Origin: Ottelia alismoides
Lineage: Eukaryota > Streptophyta > Magnoliopsida > Alismatales > Hydrocharitaceae
Assembly (NCBI GenBank): GCA_037367405.1
Contig: JAZKJV010004148.1
Span: 2,294,501 to 2,358,500, forward strand
DNA: 64,000 nt
Direction of reading: 5' to 3'
In this document: positions 11,901 to 23,247 of the stretch, one piece after another
Position numbering within the stretch: the stretch's first letter is position 1
How the letters are laid out: each line of letters begins with the position of its first letter
Position numbers and translations under genes: made by a program
The notes under the pieces: generated by a model
Databases searched by the model: none
The model's input: the letters and a program-made list of their open reading frames with translations, nothing else
What the model was told of the DNA's origin: nothing

Positions 11901-12249
11901 GATATACACAAATAAGTGAGAAGTAATTACAACAACACATACATATTTTTTTTCGATTTTCTGCTTAAGGACCCTATCTCCCCATACTTTATTCCTAGTC
12001 GATCAGGTCAAATCTTGACCTTCTCTCGGGGTTCGGGTTAGCCTGTATACAATCTTCCTTTTTTATTTTATTTTCTTTATTTTTCCTTTCTTTCTTTATT
12101 TATTTTAGGTTAAAATGGTATACAAATATACAATATTTACGCAAAGATGCAAGTTAGTAAGAATATGGAGTTAGTGTTATATACAGGTGTTTTATAAGGG
12201 ATTTTAAGCTAAAATAAATGAATAAAGATAACGAATCGCAGATTCATCA
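8974..12249 (-). mobile_element. Solo LTR I (Athila-type) inside RT of element C
   Basis: A 3276-bp unit starting TGTTGACATG and ending GATTCATCA, flanked by CATGT on both sides and with no PBS, PPT or coding region. It carries the family U5 motif near 9100 (GGTCGAACTTAGGGAGGC), AT-rich tracts, a GC-rich core at about 10100-10590, a TATA-like box, and the U3 block near 11976-12055. A full element presumably inserted here and was reduced by LTR-LTR recombination. Open frames in the GC-rich core are not gene-like. Confidence 0.9.
11207..11216 (-). promoter_or_regulatory. Possible TATA box of solo LTR I
   Basis: The sense strand reads CTATTTATATGG, downstream of the U3 part and upstream of the GC-rich core. 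The position fits an LTR promoter; no transcript evidence. Confidence 0.4.
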
Positions 12250-12254
12250 CATGT
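12250..12254. repeat. Right target-site duplication of solo LTR I (CATGT)
   Basis: Identical to 8969-8973. Confidence 0.9.
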
Positions 12255-12960
12255 CTGCAAAAATAGCAAGCATACACCTCTGGAAAGTAGCAGGGGCATT
12301 GCACAATCCAAAGGGCATCCGTCTAAAAGCATACGTGCCAAAAGGACATGTGAAGGTGGTCTTCTCCTGGTCTTCAAGAGAAATAGTGACCTGCTTGTGT
12401 CCGGAGTAACCGTCAAGGAAACAAAAGTATTCCTTCCCTGCCAACCTCTCTATGACCTGGTCTATAAAAGGCAAAGGAAAGTTATTCTTATTCATTATGG
12501 CGTTCAACTTCCTGTAATCAACACACACCCGCCACGATGTGGTTACTCTCTTTGGAATATCATCTCCACTCTCATTCTTAATCATTTGAATTCCTGACTT
12601 CTTCGGGACAACATGTAATGGGCTGGCCCATTCAGAGTTGGAGATTGGATAAATAAATCATGCATCGCACCATTTTGTAATCTCTTTCTTGACAACATCT
12701 CGTAAACTGGATTCAGCCTGCGCTGAAATTCTCTAGAAGGTTTGCTGTCATGATCAAGATATATTTGATGAGAACACAAAGCAGGATTGATCCCATGGAG
12801 ATCGGATACAGTCTACCGAATAACCTTGCGGTTTCTTTCAAGAACCTTCATCAGATGAGATTCTTGCTCTTTGCTCAAATATGCGCTAATAATGATCGAA
12901 AACTGTCGATGTGGACCTGCAAGGAAAGCATATTTCATGTTTGATGGTAATGTCTTCAGC
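12250..12960 (-). pseudogene. C: 5' part of reverse transcriptase
   Basis: Minus-strand segments 12247-12585 and 12582-12779 encode the N-terminal half of RT: CSHQIYLDHDSKPSREFQRRL, split as CSHQIYLDHDSK and PSREFQRRL; then WRVCVDYRKLNAI, PLPFIDQVIERLAG, FLDGYSGHKQV, and MPFGLCNAPATFQRCM ending at IFADM, where solo LTR I is inserted. A frame change lies near 12590. The sequence to about 12960 carries the RT-leading segment that matches KYAFLVG of element B. Confidence 0.82.
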
Positions 12961-12999
12961 TATGGTAAGGTAGAATCTGGATCTATTGTAACCTCATCT

Positions 13000-13592
13000 G
13001 TATGTGTAATGGGATCTATATCGGTGGTAAATGTGTCTGGAATATAGTGATTCTCCATCTCAATATGCTCTAGAGTCGGACTACAGAAGATGTCTAAAAC
13101 ATCATCCTACTTGTTACTATGCTTATCCTCATAATTACTAGAGGAAAATAACTCAGCTAAATGAAACTCAATCTCTAGATCATCTGAAGTGGAGGAATCG
13201 TGTAAACCATCTGAATCTGAGATATCTTCAATAAAATCCTTAGGTATCTTCTCCATCTGCTTATCATCATCCATACTGAAATATAAAGTACCATTAGAAG
13301 ATCTACCAACTGTAGTCTCGGACCCATCCTCTGCTAGGAAATTATGGGTCTCTACTCGATTCCTCTCAAGGTCATCAAGGCGAACCTCATCCATGTAATC
13401 ACTGGTGGCTAAAGAACTCAAGATATCTAAGCTAGTTGTAGATGCGGTACTGGATGTGTGTGATTCTCTCACCATCTCTATATGTACCTTCTCGCCCTCG
13501 GCGCAAAAAGATACATTCCTTCTATCATAATCAAAGAGAGCCTTCGCGGTCTCTAAGAAAGGCCTCCCAAGAATGATCGGGGTAAGGTGCAA
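13000..13592 (-). pseudogene. C: protease C-terminus and acidic linker to RT
   Basis: A 161-codon open stretch (13107-13592) begins with LTPIILGRPFLETAKALFDYD, split as LTPIILGRPFLE and TAKALFDYD, the conserved end of the Athila protease. It continues into a Ser/Asp/Glu-rich segment without known domains (SDSDGLHDSSTSDDLEIEF). Such acidic spacers between PR and RT are also present in D and B. Confidence 0.7.
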
Positions 13593-13830
13593 CTATGTAG
13601 GGCAGTCCATGTCTAGGATAGTAAAGTCCATTGGGAACTGCAAGCCCTGCACGGTCACGATAACGTTCCTCAATATGCCCCTAGGTCTCTTTATAGATCT
13701 ATCGGTAAACTAAAGAATCGTGCGGGATTTGTAAAGAGGATCTAACTCGAGCTTGTTGAGTAAACAAGATGGTATCAAATTGATCGAGGAACCATTATCT
13801 AAAATGCGATAAATGTTGCATGGGTATTCT
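13560..13830 (-). pseudogene. C: aspartic protease core, frameshifted
   Basis: The minus strand carries LDNGSSINLIP, the protease active site, at about plus-strand 13770-13800. It is followed by LELDPLYKS, FTDRSIKRPRG and the MDFTILDMD flap segment. A frameshift lies just upstream of the active site (after HATFIA) and a stop before LTPIILGRPF. The motif spacing matches the proteases of D and B. Confidence 0.75.
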
Positions 13831-13834
13831 CGCA

Positions 13835-15058
13835 TCTGATGTAATGTGCTCCTGAATCCTTCTTCTTCTTAGGCAATTTGTTCTGTATAGCACATAATGT
13901 GGCCTTGGTCAAAACATGCTTCTCTATACACGATCTCTTTTTCCTAAGCGTGGTACATCTGTTCTTCAACTGATTCTTAAGCGTGGGAAAGTGATGGAAG
14001 GTATCGTGAAGTGGGATTTTCAAAAAGATGTGATCTTTCAATAATCGCTCGGTCTCTAGAGTGACAACATTCTTTTTGGTGTTTTTCTTTCCTTTTCCAA
14101 ACAAGGCATCGGGAAATGGAACAATATCAGGAATGGAAAAAATCAAACTTATTATTCATATCAGAATTGGAATCAGCGTGTACATCGAGAGTTTCAGAAT
14201 TATGTACAAAACTCTCTAAAATAGGGAAAGAAAAATTTGCATCAGGAGTATCTGCATGGTCTGGCATGATATCATCTTCTAACTCGCATGTGTCCATGTC
14301 AATTGTCTCTGCATCGCTCCCTTCTCTCTGAACATCATGGTGGTCTTCATCATCATGATGGTTCTCCTCCTCAGCGTCAGAATGTGTCTAATCAATATCA
14401 TCATGGATTGTCTCTCACTCCTCATCATGTGCCCTCTCCTCTACTCTATCAGGTACTCATGGTGATCAACCACTCCTGAGATGAATGAAGTTAGATAAAA
14501 ATTCAGGAAAAGAGATCATACTGTAGTGATGTCTACCTGATCTGAATGCCTCCTTTTATTGTTCGGGTTCATCTGAGGCTGAGATGGGAGAGTGGTCTTA
14601 GTCGCGGTTAACTCATCCAGACGACGGTTAACCTACTCCATCTCTGTCCTATGTGCAGTCTGAAGTGTGCTCAACAAATCCATGATCTGATTCAATGCCA
14701 GGGCCTGTGAAGACATCAGACTCTGTGTGGTGACCATGGTTGTCTAATCTCTCCTGCCTGGGCATGTGTTGTTGTGAAGTGTAAGGCTGAGGAGATCTTT
14801 GAGGTGTAAAGGAAGACTACTGCTGCTTGTAATGATGTGTTTGTGAATGTGTAGAAAGATATTGAAAAGAATGTGGTCTCTGATATGCATGCTGGTGAGA
14901 CTGCTGCTGCGTGTAAGCCTGTCGGTGCAGAAAATGTGGACGTCCAGGATGCGGATGACTATACTGCTGCTGTGGATGATGATGTACACTCGATTGCTGA
15001 ATTAGAGTGTACCATATTCCGTTGATCTCAAGAATGGCTTGAGGCTCAACATCGATGT
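13835..15058 (-). pseudogene. C: gag-protease linker
   Basis: The segment 13799-14146 has KIPLHDTFHHFPTLKNQ, then KRSCIEKHVLTKATL and KKKKDSGAHYIRC, the conserved lead-in to the Athila protease. The part at about 14150-15058 is rich in His, Gln, Ser and Asp codons with many stops, a decayed low-complexity spacer. I see no zinc knuckle. Confidence 0.6.
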
Positions 15059-16570
15059 CTACAGAACTAGTGATATGACCGGAATTGGCATGAGATTGGT
15101 CCTCATGCCAATCAATCTGCAGAGTCTCTGGCTCGCTCTGGACAAAATGGATCTATTGGGTGGGCGGAACAGGTAAAGACCTCCGTGCAGGTTGTGGAGT
15201 CGAAGAAGCTTGAGTCTGCTGATGCTGATGTTGCAGTTCCTTACCTTCTTCATAAGATCACTCAGCTGCTGAGGCAGAGATGAGAGTTTCTCCAAGTCTC
15301 GCAGCGGCTGCAAGTCCTGAACATGCTTCTGAGTAACATCTACCAACGTTAACTTCTCACTGATACAACCCATGTTTGTATTGGATTCAGAATCTGAAAT
15401 ATTTACCACCTTATGATGTTCTCGGTGATGTGGTGGCTGAGGGTCCTTCTGGAATGCCCGAGTAGAGTCGACGACTCTCGAGTTTTCTGCCATCCCTTCA
15501 AAGATGGATCAGACAGACTTGGCATCCCGATTCAGATAGCTGCCGCCACATGCGGCACTTACCAGCCCCTAAATATCTATCTAGAGTCCTCCAAAGTAAT
15601 TCACAAGCTCCTTCATCGGTATCTCATGATGAAGACATCTCTCCGTAAGATCCTTGAATCGATTCCATGCCTCATTAAAAGATTCATTCGGTAATTGTGT
15701 GAAATTTGAGATATGATTCCTCATCATGTTCGTCCTTCCATGAGGAAAATATTTACGCATAAATGTGGACTTTAGATCATCCCATGTAGAAATTTCCCTC
15801 CCTAAGTGACTTAACCAGTAAAGCTCCTTATCTGCTAAGGCAAAGGGAAAGGCTTTGAGGGGAACAACCTCCTGCATAACTCCTAGATAATTATATGTAC
15901 CACAAATCATCTCAAACTATTGAAGAAAGGTAAACTGCTCCTCTGTAGCATTCCCATAGAACTTGGGAAGCAAAGAGATGAAGGACAGTCTCAACTCGTA
16001 TGGCCCTTGATTCGGTGGTAGCCAAATCCAATGGTGTAGCGTCCTATCTCCTGGGTCATACTCAATTCGTAAAGTAGCGGGAACCACTGCAGGTGGTAAT
16101 AGGTTCCCGGCTCCTACTCTTAGCGTAGCTATCTCAGCTCGCAACTCATTCTGAGTTCTGAATTGTTCTCGGATCTAAATATTCATATGCTATAGTGTGT
16201 CCAGAATCCCGATTGTAATATCTGCAGCTTGATCCGGTCTTCCATCAGCATGATGCTCCTCAGCTGGCATCTTTTCTGCTGGTCCTTTTCCATGGGCCAT
16301 ATGCTTCAAATCTTCTGTGATGGAAAACTTCCTATAAGAACTCAGCGAAAAATCAGCTAGAGAAAGTGATGATAGATCGAGGTAAGGGTCTGCCTCAAAA
16401 GATGGGCTGTGAGGCGAGGGAGTCTGGGTCAGACTCTCCTTGGGATCGGATGGGACCAACTCGGGAAGAGGGTCATCCTGAGTTTGTGAAAATGTACGAC
16501 GAATGGTGAAAAATTGAGAGCTCACGGAGTCTGAGGAAAATAGCTGTCGAGTCGTCATCTTCGATGTCAA
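15059..16570 (-). pseudogene. C: gag, broken into several frames
   Basis: In sense order: 16190-16570 encodes the N-terminal Ser/Pro-rich leader; 15917-16144 has PYELRLSFISLLPKFYGNA and EEQFTFLQ, split from YELKP-type gag starts; 15581-15910 has VPLKAFPFALADKELYWL, RKYFPHGRTNMMRN and ESFNEAWNRFKDL, the core of the retrotransposon gag (capsid) domain; 15059-15493 is the following coiled-coil-like region. The same capsid blocks are found in B (FPFSLKDKALY) and D (LPFALKGKADYW). Gag forms the particle that packages element RNA. Frames are interrupted, so this copy is dead. Confidence 0.8.
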
Positions 16571-17861
16571 GAGATAAATCGGGAGAGTACGTTTATCGAG
16601 TCAAGAGAGATAGTAGATGCGTATAAGACGCAGTAACTCACACCTCACAAGCAAACACAAAGCAAACCCCATATTCACCAACACAACCCGATGATGACCG
16701 TAAGAGTTCGGTCATTTTTCTTGTCGGTTTTAGGGTTGTTTTAACATACAAAGATATTCTCCGATTATCACGAGCTGATAGGTGCCCGGAATTTCCCCAC
16801 AATACTTTCTCGAGTCTTTACAGAAAATCACTTGTTCTCAGCCAGTATGGGGGGTAAGTACGGACCGTTTCCGGCTATCCGTGTTACTTGAGGACATAGC
16901 TTTATGCAGTGTCCTCTAAACAACCCACTCTACTAAGTAAACTCGGACCGTTTCCGGCTACCCGAGCGTACCAACTGAAAATAATGATTAGGTGTATAGA
17001 CTAAGTAGTATCTTGAATGAAACACGGACTTTGGTTCTATCCTTAAGTGTCGTCCCTCACTCACAAAATCTGAAAAGTACCTGTAGTTGAATTGCAGGGA
17101 TTACTCTCCCAAATCGATTGATACTTATGTTTATTTTATTGTCAGATACTTAAGCAGTCCCTATTTTATTTTTGGTTATATATATGTGGATCTTTTTCAG
17201 ACAAGCGTCTGACGAATGTCTTTATTTTTTTATAAATCATAAAATCATACACCTAGATTGCGAGTCTTAAGACTATCTACGAAGGTGAAATCAAATAGGA
17301 ACAAAAACGAAAACACCTAAACATGCACTTAGCCTCGTGAAAAGACGCGAAAAACTAGCGATACGAGACAAACCGTGGTGGGTGCCCTAATCCTTTGAAT
17401 GCACGGCACTCGATGAATAAGAACTCGAGAAAAAAGGGAAGGGGTTGTACAAGTCGGGATACCCTTATGGGGCCCCTTTCTACAAAATACAAAAACACGG
17501 GCATGTGTCCTTTCTTTTTCTTTTTTACAAAAATAAAAGAAAATTACAATAGAGTCCCTAACTAATCCTACCCTCAACAACCGAAAAACTCGGTCTCTGC
17601 ACTTCTAACTACTTCAGCTTTCGAGGAAGACTGCTGAACTCACAGGCCCTGCAACGATCCGTTAGGCTAAAGAAGAAATACACAAAAAACTGTAAACAAA
17701 TTAAAAAATCAAAGAAACATAACAAATGTAAAAGCCGAAGAGAAAGCTGTAAACCAAAAACCAATAGGAATTTGCGAAAAGAACCAAAGTTTGTAAAATT
17801 AAGAATAACAAGAATTTCCATAAAGTTCAGTCAAAAACCGATGTAGAAATAACACCTCTTT
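16571..17861 (-). other. C: 5' leader between PBS and gag
   Basis: Non-coding. Holds a duplicated CGGACCGTTTCCGG (16861-16874 and 16944-16957; in sense a CCG-GAAA-CGG hairpin with a GNRA-type loop), a leader motif shared by all four elements (TTACTCTCCC at 17101-17110), the AGCAGTCCC motif at about 17158, and an 8-bp palindrome GGGGCCCC at 17469-17476. No ORF of note. Confidence 0.65.
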
Positions 17862-17874
17862 GGTAACGACGCCA
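17862..17874 (-). other. C: primer-binding site, degenerate
   Basis: The sense strand reads TGGCGTCGTTACC two bases after the LTR end. It matches 11 of the first 13 bases of the tRNA-Asp-type PBS that is intact in B; the following GGGG has decayed to AAAG. Confidence 0.75.
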
Positions 17875-17877
17875 TCT

Positions 17878-19479
17878 TGATAACGAGGGTCTGACCTGCA
17901 GCTAAATGTGTTTGTCATCGGTGAAGAGAAAACCACAGTAAGGGATCCACATTGATTAAACAAAAATTGATAAAATAGGAGAGAGAGAGAGTAAACTAAA
18001 TAAAGCATCTTCTCTCATATTTTATCTTATACTATTTTTTTTACCAGTTAAGTGTGCCTGGGTCGAACTCAAGGAGGCAAAATATTAAAACCGCAGTTTT
18101 CTTACAAAAAGGTCCGTAAAAAAGCACTGAAATGGAAAAAAACTAAAGTTATTACATTTAGGTCCCCACGCGGGGATCGAAATGTAATTCACAAAACTTC
18201 TAGGGCACGACTGAAAATCTAGAACTCGGATGGGTTTAAGATGCAAATTCTCCTCCGTTTTGCATTTAAAAGTCAGGATTAGAAGATGGAGGTGCGATCT
18301 GAGCCGTCGGTTGAGGGACACGTGTGGAGCACCTGTAGTACTTGGACTGTTCTTGCTGTTCATCCTCCTGCGCGCAGCTGGCGACGAGGCTTCCTTCTCC
18401 GATTTCTTCCCGACGATAGACGATGATCTAAGGCCTTCAGCGGGGCAAGAGGGGTGACGCCTTCACACCTCGAGCTCGTCCGAGGTAGAGCTCCTCTGTA
18501 GGTGGTCGTAGATGACGGGAATTCGCTGACGAAGTAGGTTGTTCTAGATATCCAGAAGGTTGTTGCAAATGATGGTAACCTTGGATCCTCAATGCTCCAG
18601 TTGATGTGTAAATGCTCCAGATGATTAATGGACCTGCAAACAAAGATTTATATTGCTCGATTTGCTACGAAATCAGCCAAGAATAATAGGTTTACAAGTT
18701 ATAAATTGTTCCCAGGATTATTGCAAATAGTTAAATGGGAAAGAAATGCGATGTTCTTGAGTTGATTCAATTGATTTCAAGAGGACTAAAAGATGTAGCG
18801 TCTAAGCACGATGATTAGGGTATCTAATGAGGGAATTAATTCGACTAATGACGGCATATTGATCGAGAATAAATTAGTAGAGGTGGAGGAATAAATCTGG
18901 GGAATAGAGGTATATTACCTCTGGTGGTTGCTCAACGATCGATCCTTGCCAGAGCTTGACACGGTGCGAGGCTGCGATGCAAGGCTAATCCGCATTGGAA
19001 TGTCTCCTCCAACGTTCCACCTTCCACGCGGGGCTGATCCTCGGCGTTGTCACCACCGTAGTCAGTCAGAACAAGGCTTGGAAAGGAGGAGGGTCGACTA
19101 CCAGAACTAGGGGTTCCAGGTTAGTTGGAGAGTTTCTTTAATTATTTTTATGATTTTCTTTCCTTATCCCCCCTACTTGTTTGTTTGTCGACTAATCCAT
19201 GCTAACTTGGTCTCGGGGGTTAGGTTATAAATATATCTTACATCTATATTTATATTTTCTGAGTCATATCGTACATATATACATATTTACAATATGCCTT
19301 CTTTTCCTTTCTTTATTTTTATTCTTTTATTTATTTACATGTTTTTGATGCAAAAAAGTGCATTTTTATTCATTAATGGGGTTTTGATAAAAGGTGGAAA
19401 TTAATGAATATTTGCCTATATTTTTTAAGAGTTTTAAGACAAAATGTGATAGAAACGTTAATGAATCATGGATTTATCA
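17878..19479 (-). repeat. C: 5' LTR
   Basis: Starts TGATAACGAGGG and ends GATTTATCA; partner of 2754-4635. It lacks the block corresponding to 2981-3250 of the other LTR. It carries the U5 motif at about 18061 (GGTCGAACTCAAGGAGGC) and the U3 block near 19160-19230. Confidence 0.92.
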
Positions 19480-19484
19480 GTCTC
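19480..19484. repeat. Right target-site duplication of element C (GTCTC)
   Basis: Identical to 2749-2753. Confidence 0.93.
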
Positions 19485-20140
19485 CACAAATTGACTTGGT
19501 TTCTTTCTACGAGTACTGGTGGGAGTGCATTTCACGTTCAAGTGTTTTTGAAATGCTGGATTGTTAGCCACATATTGATAAAATGGTACTTTGACTATGA
19601 TTTTTTCCTGATAGAATCGTTCCATTTCTGAGTCATCTTGAATGTTTTTCTTTGGCTTGCATTTTCCTTTCATAAAAGAATGGGGGAAAGGAATGGAAGC
19701 AGTCGAGACAAGAGATAAAAAACCCGAATCATAGATAAGAGCATCTTTATTAGAAATGGAGTTCTTATTACAATCATTTTTCTGTTGATAATAATCAAAA
19801 TCATGTTGCTGAAAAGATGACAAAGATATATTTGCAGCAATTGGAGGTGCAAGGTTCTATGTAGACTCCATGGATGCTTTTCCTTTCTTGTGTGCTTGGA
19901 TCTTTACTATTGTCGAATTCATGTGTCCTTCTCCTTCATTCTCGGAAGTATCCTCCGTTTCATCTTCCGAGTCTTCTTGATCCGATTCCCGTGCCCGATC
20001 AGGTACATCCACGATCCTTTCTGTAGTAAGTGACATAGCATTGATATTGTCAAATGAAAGGATCTCGTGTTCAGATATGGGAAATTCTGAGTAGTATACC
20101 TGGCCATTTTGTTGGGAAGATTGATATTTGTTCAATCTAT
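19485..20140 (-). pseudogene. D: gag-protease linker
   Basis: The open segment 19485-19823 (minus) contains KIIVKVPFYQYVANNPAF, the pre-protease block also seen in C (KIPLHDTFHHFPTL) and B (LNMPLMKALEYIPAV). It runs up to the insertion point of C. The segment 19857-20135 is acidic (DQEDSEDETEDTSENEGEG). It is the upstream continuation of the protease at 2300-2748. Confidence 0.7.
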
Positions 20141-21860
20141 TAGGGTTAGCTTGAACTTGGGTGGGAATGGTTGTAGAAAAGACTGTCTATTCATCTCTCC
20201 AACGGGAGAAGCGATTAACATCAACCCGTAGATCTTGTAGTTCGTTGTGAAAGTAGCGATTCTCCTCAAGCATGTGTTGCTGGATATCTACAAGTTCTCC
20301 TTGAGAGTTGTATGGTTGTTTTGAGGGATAACCATTTGGAGCTTGTTATTGATGCCGGTATTGCTGGGGTGCCTGCTGGTGTTGATTCATGTAGTTGTAT
20401 GGTTGTTGTTGATGTTTTTGATGCTGGAATGATGCAGTACTCTGAGTGTGTTGTGGAGTTGTTGGAAATGTGGCATTAGAAAGTGGTTGGACGTTGGTAA
20501 GGATGACGATCCCCCATATTACCTTGTCGGGTAGGGACTTGAATGTACTAGATGTCGTTCATCGGAGGTGGTGCTTCTTCAATGATCTCAGCTGGTGAGG
20601 GTGACTACTGTGAAGGTTGGGCATAGGATTGGTCCTGAGCCCATTGTTGTTGTTGTCCTGATACTGGCTGCTCCTGGACGTGATGCATACGATAGAGGGG
20701 ATTGTGGATGCAGCTGGTATCCCAATCTTGGATACCTTCTCGGTCAGGTCCTCCATTTGCTTTGGAAGCTGGGAGATTCTGTTGTCGATGTCTCTCATCC
20801 TCTTACGAATCTGATCCACAACTACCAACTTACCAGCGATGATGCTCATGTTTAGAATCAAATCCTCAACTATTTTTGCAACAGTTTGCTTTCCCCTATT
20901 AGATTGAAGTGTGCTCAGAGAATAGGTGTATGCCCTACTGGCAATCTGTGAACGGCTTGTCTCAGCCATTTGCTCTAGTACTTTCCAGACGGTTTCAGTT
21001 CTTGTGATGTGTAATTGCCACCGCAAGCAGTGCTCACTAATCCCTATGTCTCATAGCTGAGGCCAGAATAAAGTGACTGAACTAAGATGTTATCATCGAG
21101 ATCATGGCACATACATTTCTGTAGTAGATCTTTAAATCTATCCCAAGCATCACAGAGTGGTTCATTAGGCATCTGAGAGAAAACTGGTGATGCACGTCCT
21201 CATCTGGTTGGTTCGACTCAAAGGGTAGAATTTTTTCAAGAATAGATTATTGAACCTATCATAGGTGGTCATTGTCACTCCTAAATTCTTTACCCAGTAA
21301 TCTGCCTTCCCTTTCAAGGCGAAAGGAAGTGCAGTGAGGTGAATGTAATCTTGCCTGACCTGCGGATGGCTCAGATTAGAGCATACCAACTCCAAATCTC
21401 ATAGAAATTCATATGGTTCTTCAGTTGCATTACCATGGAATTGTGCAATTGATTCAAAAAGTGTGGTTTCAGTTCATAGTTTATTTCTGGCTCAAGTTGT
21501 TGTAAGTAATTTCTCACTCTGTACTGCCAAAGATTGTATGCTACTTCCATTGGAGGTTCTCCCCTAGCATTCAACTGCTCTATTTGCTCTCTCAGTAAAA
21601 GATGTTGCTGCTCAGATGCGGCTAATCTTGCAAAAGTCATCTGCATTGGATCTTCATTAGGTTCATCTTCATGATCTCTTTTCTTGGGAGGCATCTTCTT
21701 CACCTTCAGAATGTGAGAAATCGGAGTCAATAGAATGGAAAGAATCAGAATCAGAGTTATCGAGATGAGAGTCTTCCTCGATGTGATTAGGAGTTGAAGA
21801 AAGAGTATGGGTTTGACCTCCTTCCAAGAAGATGAAGGAATCATAGGAAGAGGACTCACA
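20140..21860 (-). pseudogene. D: gag, broken
   Basis: In sense order: 21371-21859 includes MPPKKRDHEDEPNEDP (probable true start region near 21695) and a YNLWQYRVRNYLQQLEPEIN-type lead-in to the capsid, here cited as NYLQQLEPEINYELKPHFL; 21165-21395 has LTALPFALKGKADYWV and LFLKKFYPLSRTNQMR; 20559-21026 is the downstream helical region. Between 20140 and 20560 the sequence is Gln/Tyr/His-rich with stops. Several frame changes; dead copy of the retrotransposon gag. Confidence 0.78.
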
Positions 21861-23242
21861 GGAGAGGTGTCCCTGAACCCAAGGTGGTCTGGAGTAAGAA
21901 TGTCTCCGAGCCTTTGAGATTTGTAAGTTTGTGGTAGTCAGTGGGAGGTTCGCGGAGTTTGAACAAATTCACCACAATCTTCCATTCTCTATTTCAAGTG
22001 ATTAGAACGAGGTTGACGATTCATGATTTAGGCACAAGTTTGCGATATTCGATGATTATCCTTATCTACGCACAAAACAAACACAATACAAATCCTTGTT
22101 TCACCTACTTACTCAGTGAAGGTTGTAAGGGTTCAGCCAGTTATCTTGTCAATTTTTAATTTGTGATAATTCAAATATTGCAAACGTTTAAGCGAGTTGT
22201 TAGGTACCTGTATTTCCCTACCGACTGGCCCGAATTCTTACGACTACTTGCACCTACTTTCAGCCAGTATGGGTGTAAGTACGGACCATAACTCGTGTTA
22301 CTTAAGGACGAAGACTTACACAGTGTCCTTTAAACCACCCACTCTATTAAGGAAATCCGAATCGTTTACCAGCTACACGTAGATTTTCACTGAGAAGTAG
22401 CTAATCATTTTTGTAGAATTAGTAGTCAATATGAAAATCCTGGCTTGGCTCTATCCTAGTGTGTGTCCCTCTCCTCTCTGCAAGATAAATGAATACAAGG
22501 TTGGGGTTGCTCTCCCGAAAAAATTATTGATTTTATGGGTTAATTTAGTCGGCTTTGTTTAGTAGTCCAAATTTTAATAAGGTGATCCTTGACATTTTAA
22601 GGTGAGCACAAATATACATCTACCGTCCAATCCCAATTTCCTTTACAATCATGTTATAAAACAGGAGGGAGAAATTCAGGGAAAGTCGATTCACACGAAA
22701 AAAATGATGTATGCTCAGATAGAAGACTTATAGTGATTCCTCGCAATCTCCATGTGGGATGCAATACAGGAATTGAAAGATTATTCTAAATGAATGCGAG
22801 CCGATAAAAACCACACCTAGCAGAAAGTTCTATTAGCCAGGAAGAAATAAGTTAAATTTTTGATTAAATTGAACGATCTAATGTATGTCTCAATTACAGT
22901 GAAATGTGGTCATAGGTCCTACGACCACAATCAAAAATTTAAAAGCTCTAATAGCCGTATGTACAGGTCTATCCTAAGCACCACTCAAGTCGGGCCTCAC
23001 CCTCACCAGAGTGTGAACAAGACACGACACACCACAAAAATAGTTCAAGGTCTCGTTACACAAGCGAGAGTCCAAATGGACACTGCTAGAAATGAGCAAA
23101 TAATTACAGAAATTAAAATTACAGAAAATAAATCCTAGACACTACGCTCTCTCACGACTCGACTCGATCTTAATTTTAATGCGACTTTTCGGAAATCGGT
23201 GAAGATGTGTCGGTTTTGTGAGAAATCGCTCCACGTACATTG
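21860..23242 (-). other. D: 5' leader, part downstream of the B insertion
   Basis: Non-coding. Alignable with the C leader: CAGCCAGTATGGG at about 22261 matches 16841, and CCACCCACTCTATTAAG at 22335 matches the C leader near 16925. It contains the shared leader motif TTGCTCTCCC at 22507-22516 and TTAGTAGTCC at about 22558. Short ORFs here are not supported. Confidence 0.6.
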
Positions 23243-23247
23243 GGTAC
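23243..23247. repeat. Left target-site duplication of element B (GGTAC)
   Basis: GGTAC directly precedes TGATAAACGAG; identical GGTAC follows the other LTR at 41718-41722. Confidence 0.95.

Larger units (their letters stand above)
2754..19479 (-). mobile_element. Element C: Athila-type retrotransposon with both LTRs and TSD
   Basis: Both LTRs start with TGATAA and share U5 sequence; perfect 5-bp TSDs (GTCTC) flank the whole unit. The internal order in the minus strand is leader, gag, protease, RT, RNase H, integrase, hairpin array, 3' module, PPT. The length is 16.7 kb including a 3.3-kb solo LTR (I) in RT. LTR lengths differ (1882 and 1602 bp), mainly from one block of about 270 bp near 2981-3250 that the right LTR lacks. 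The first 130 bases of the LTRs differ at well over 10% of positions by eye, so C is clearly older than B. Confidence 0.93.

Noticed and set aside
22860..23138. 92-codon plus-strand ORF as a small gene
   Set aside because: It lies in the leader of D, has no domain and no counterpart in the leaders of B, C or E.
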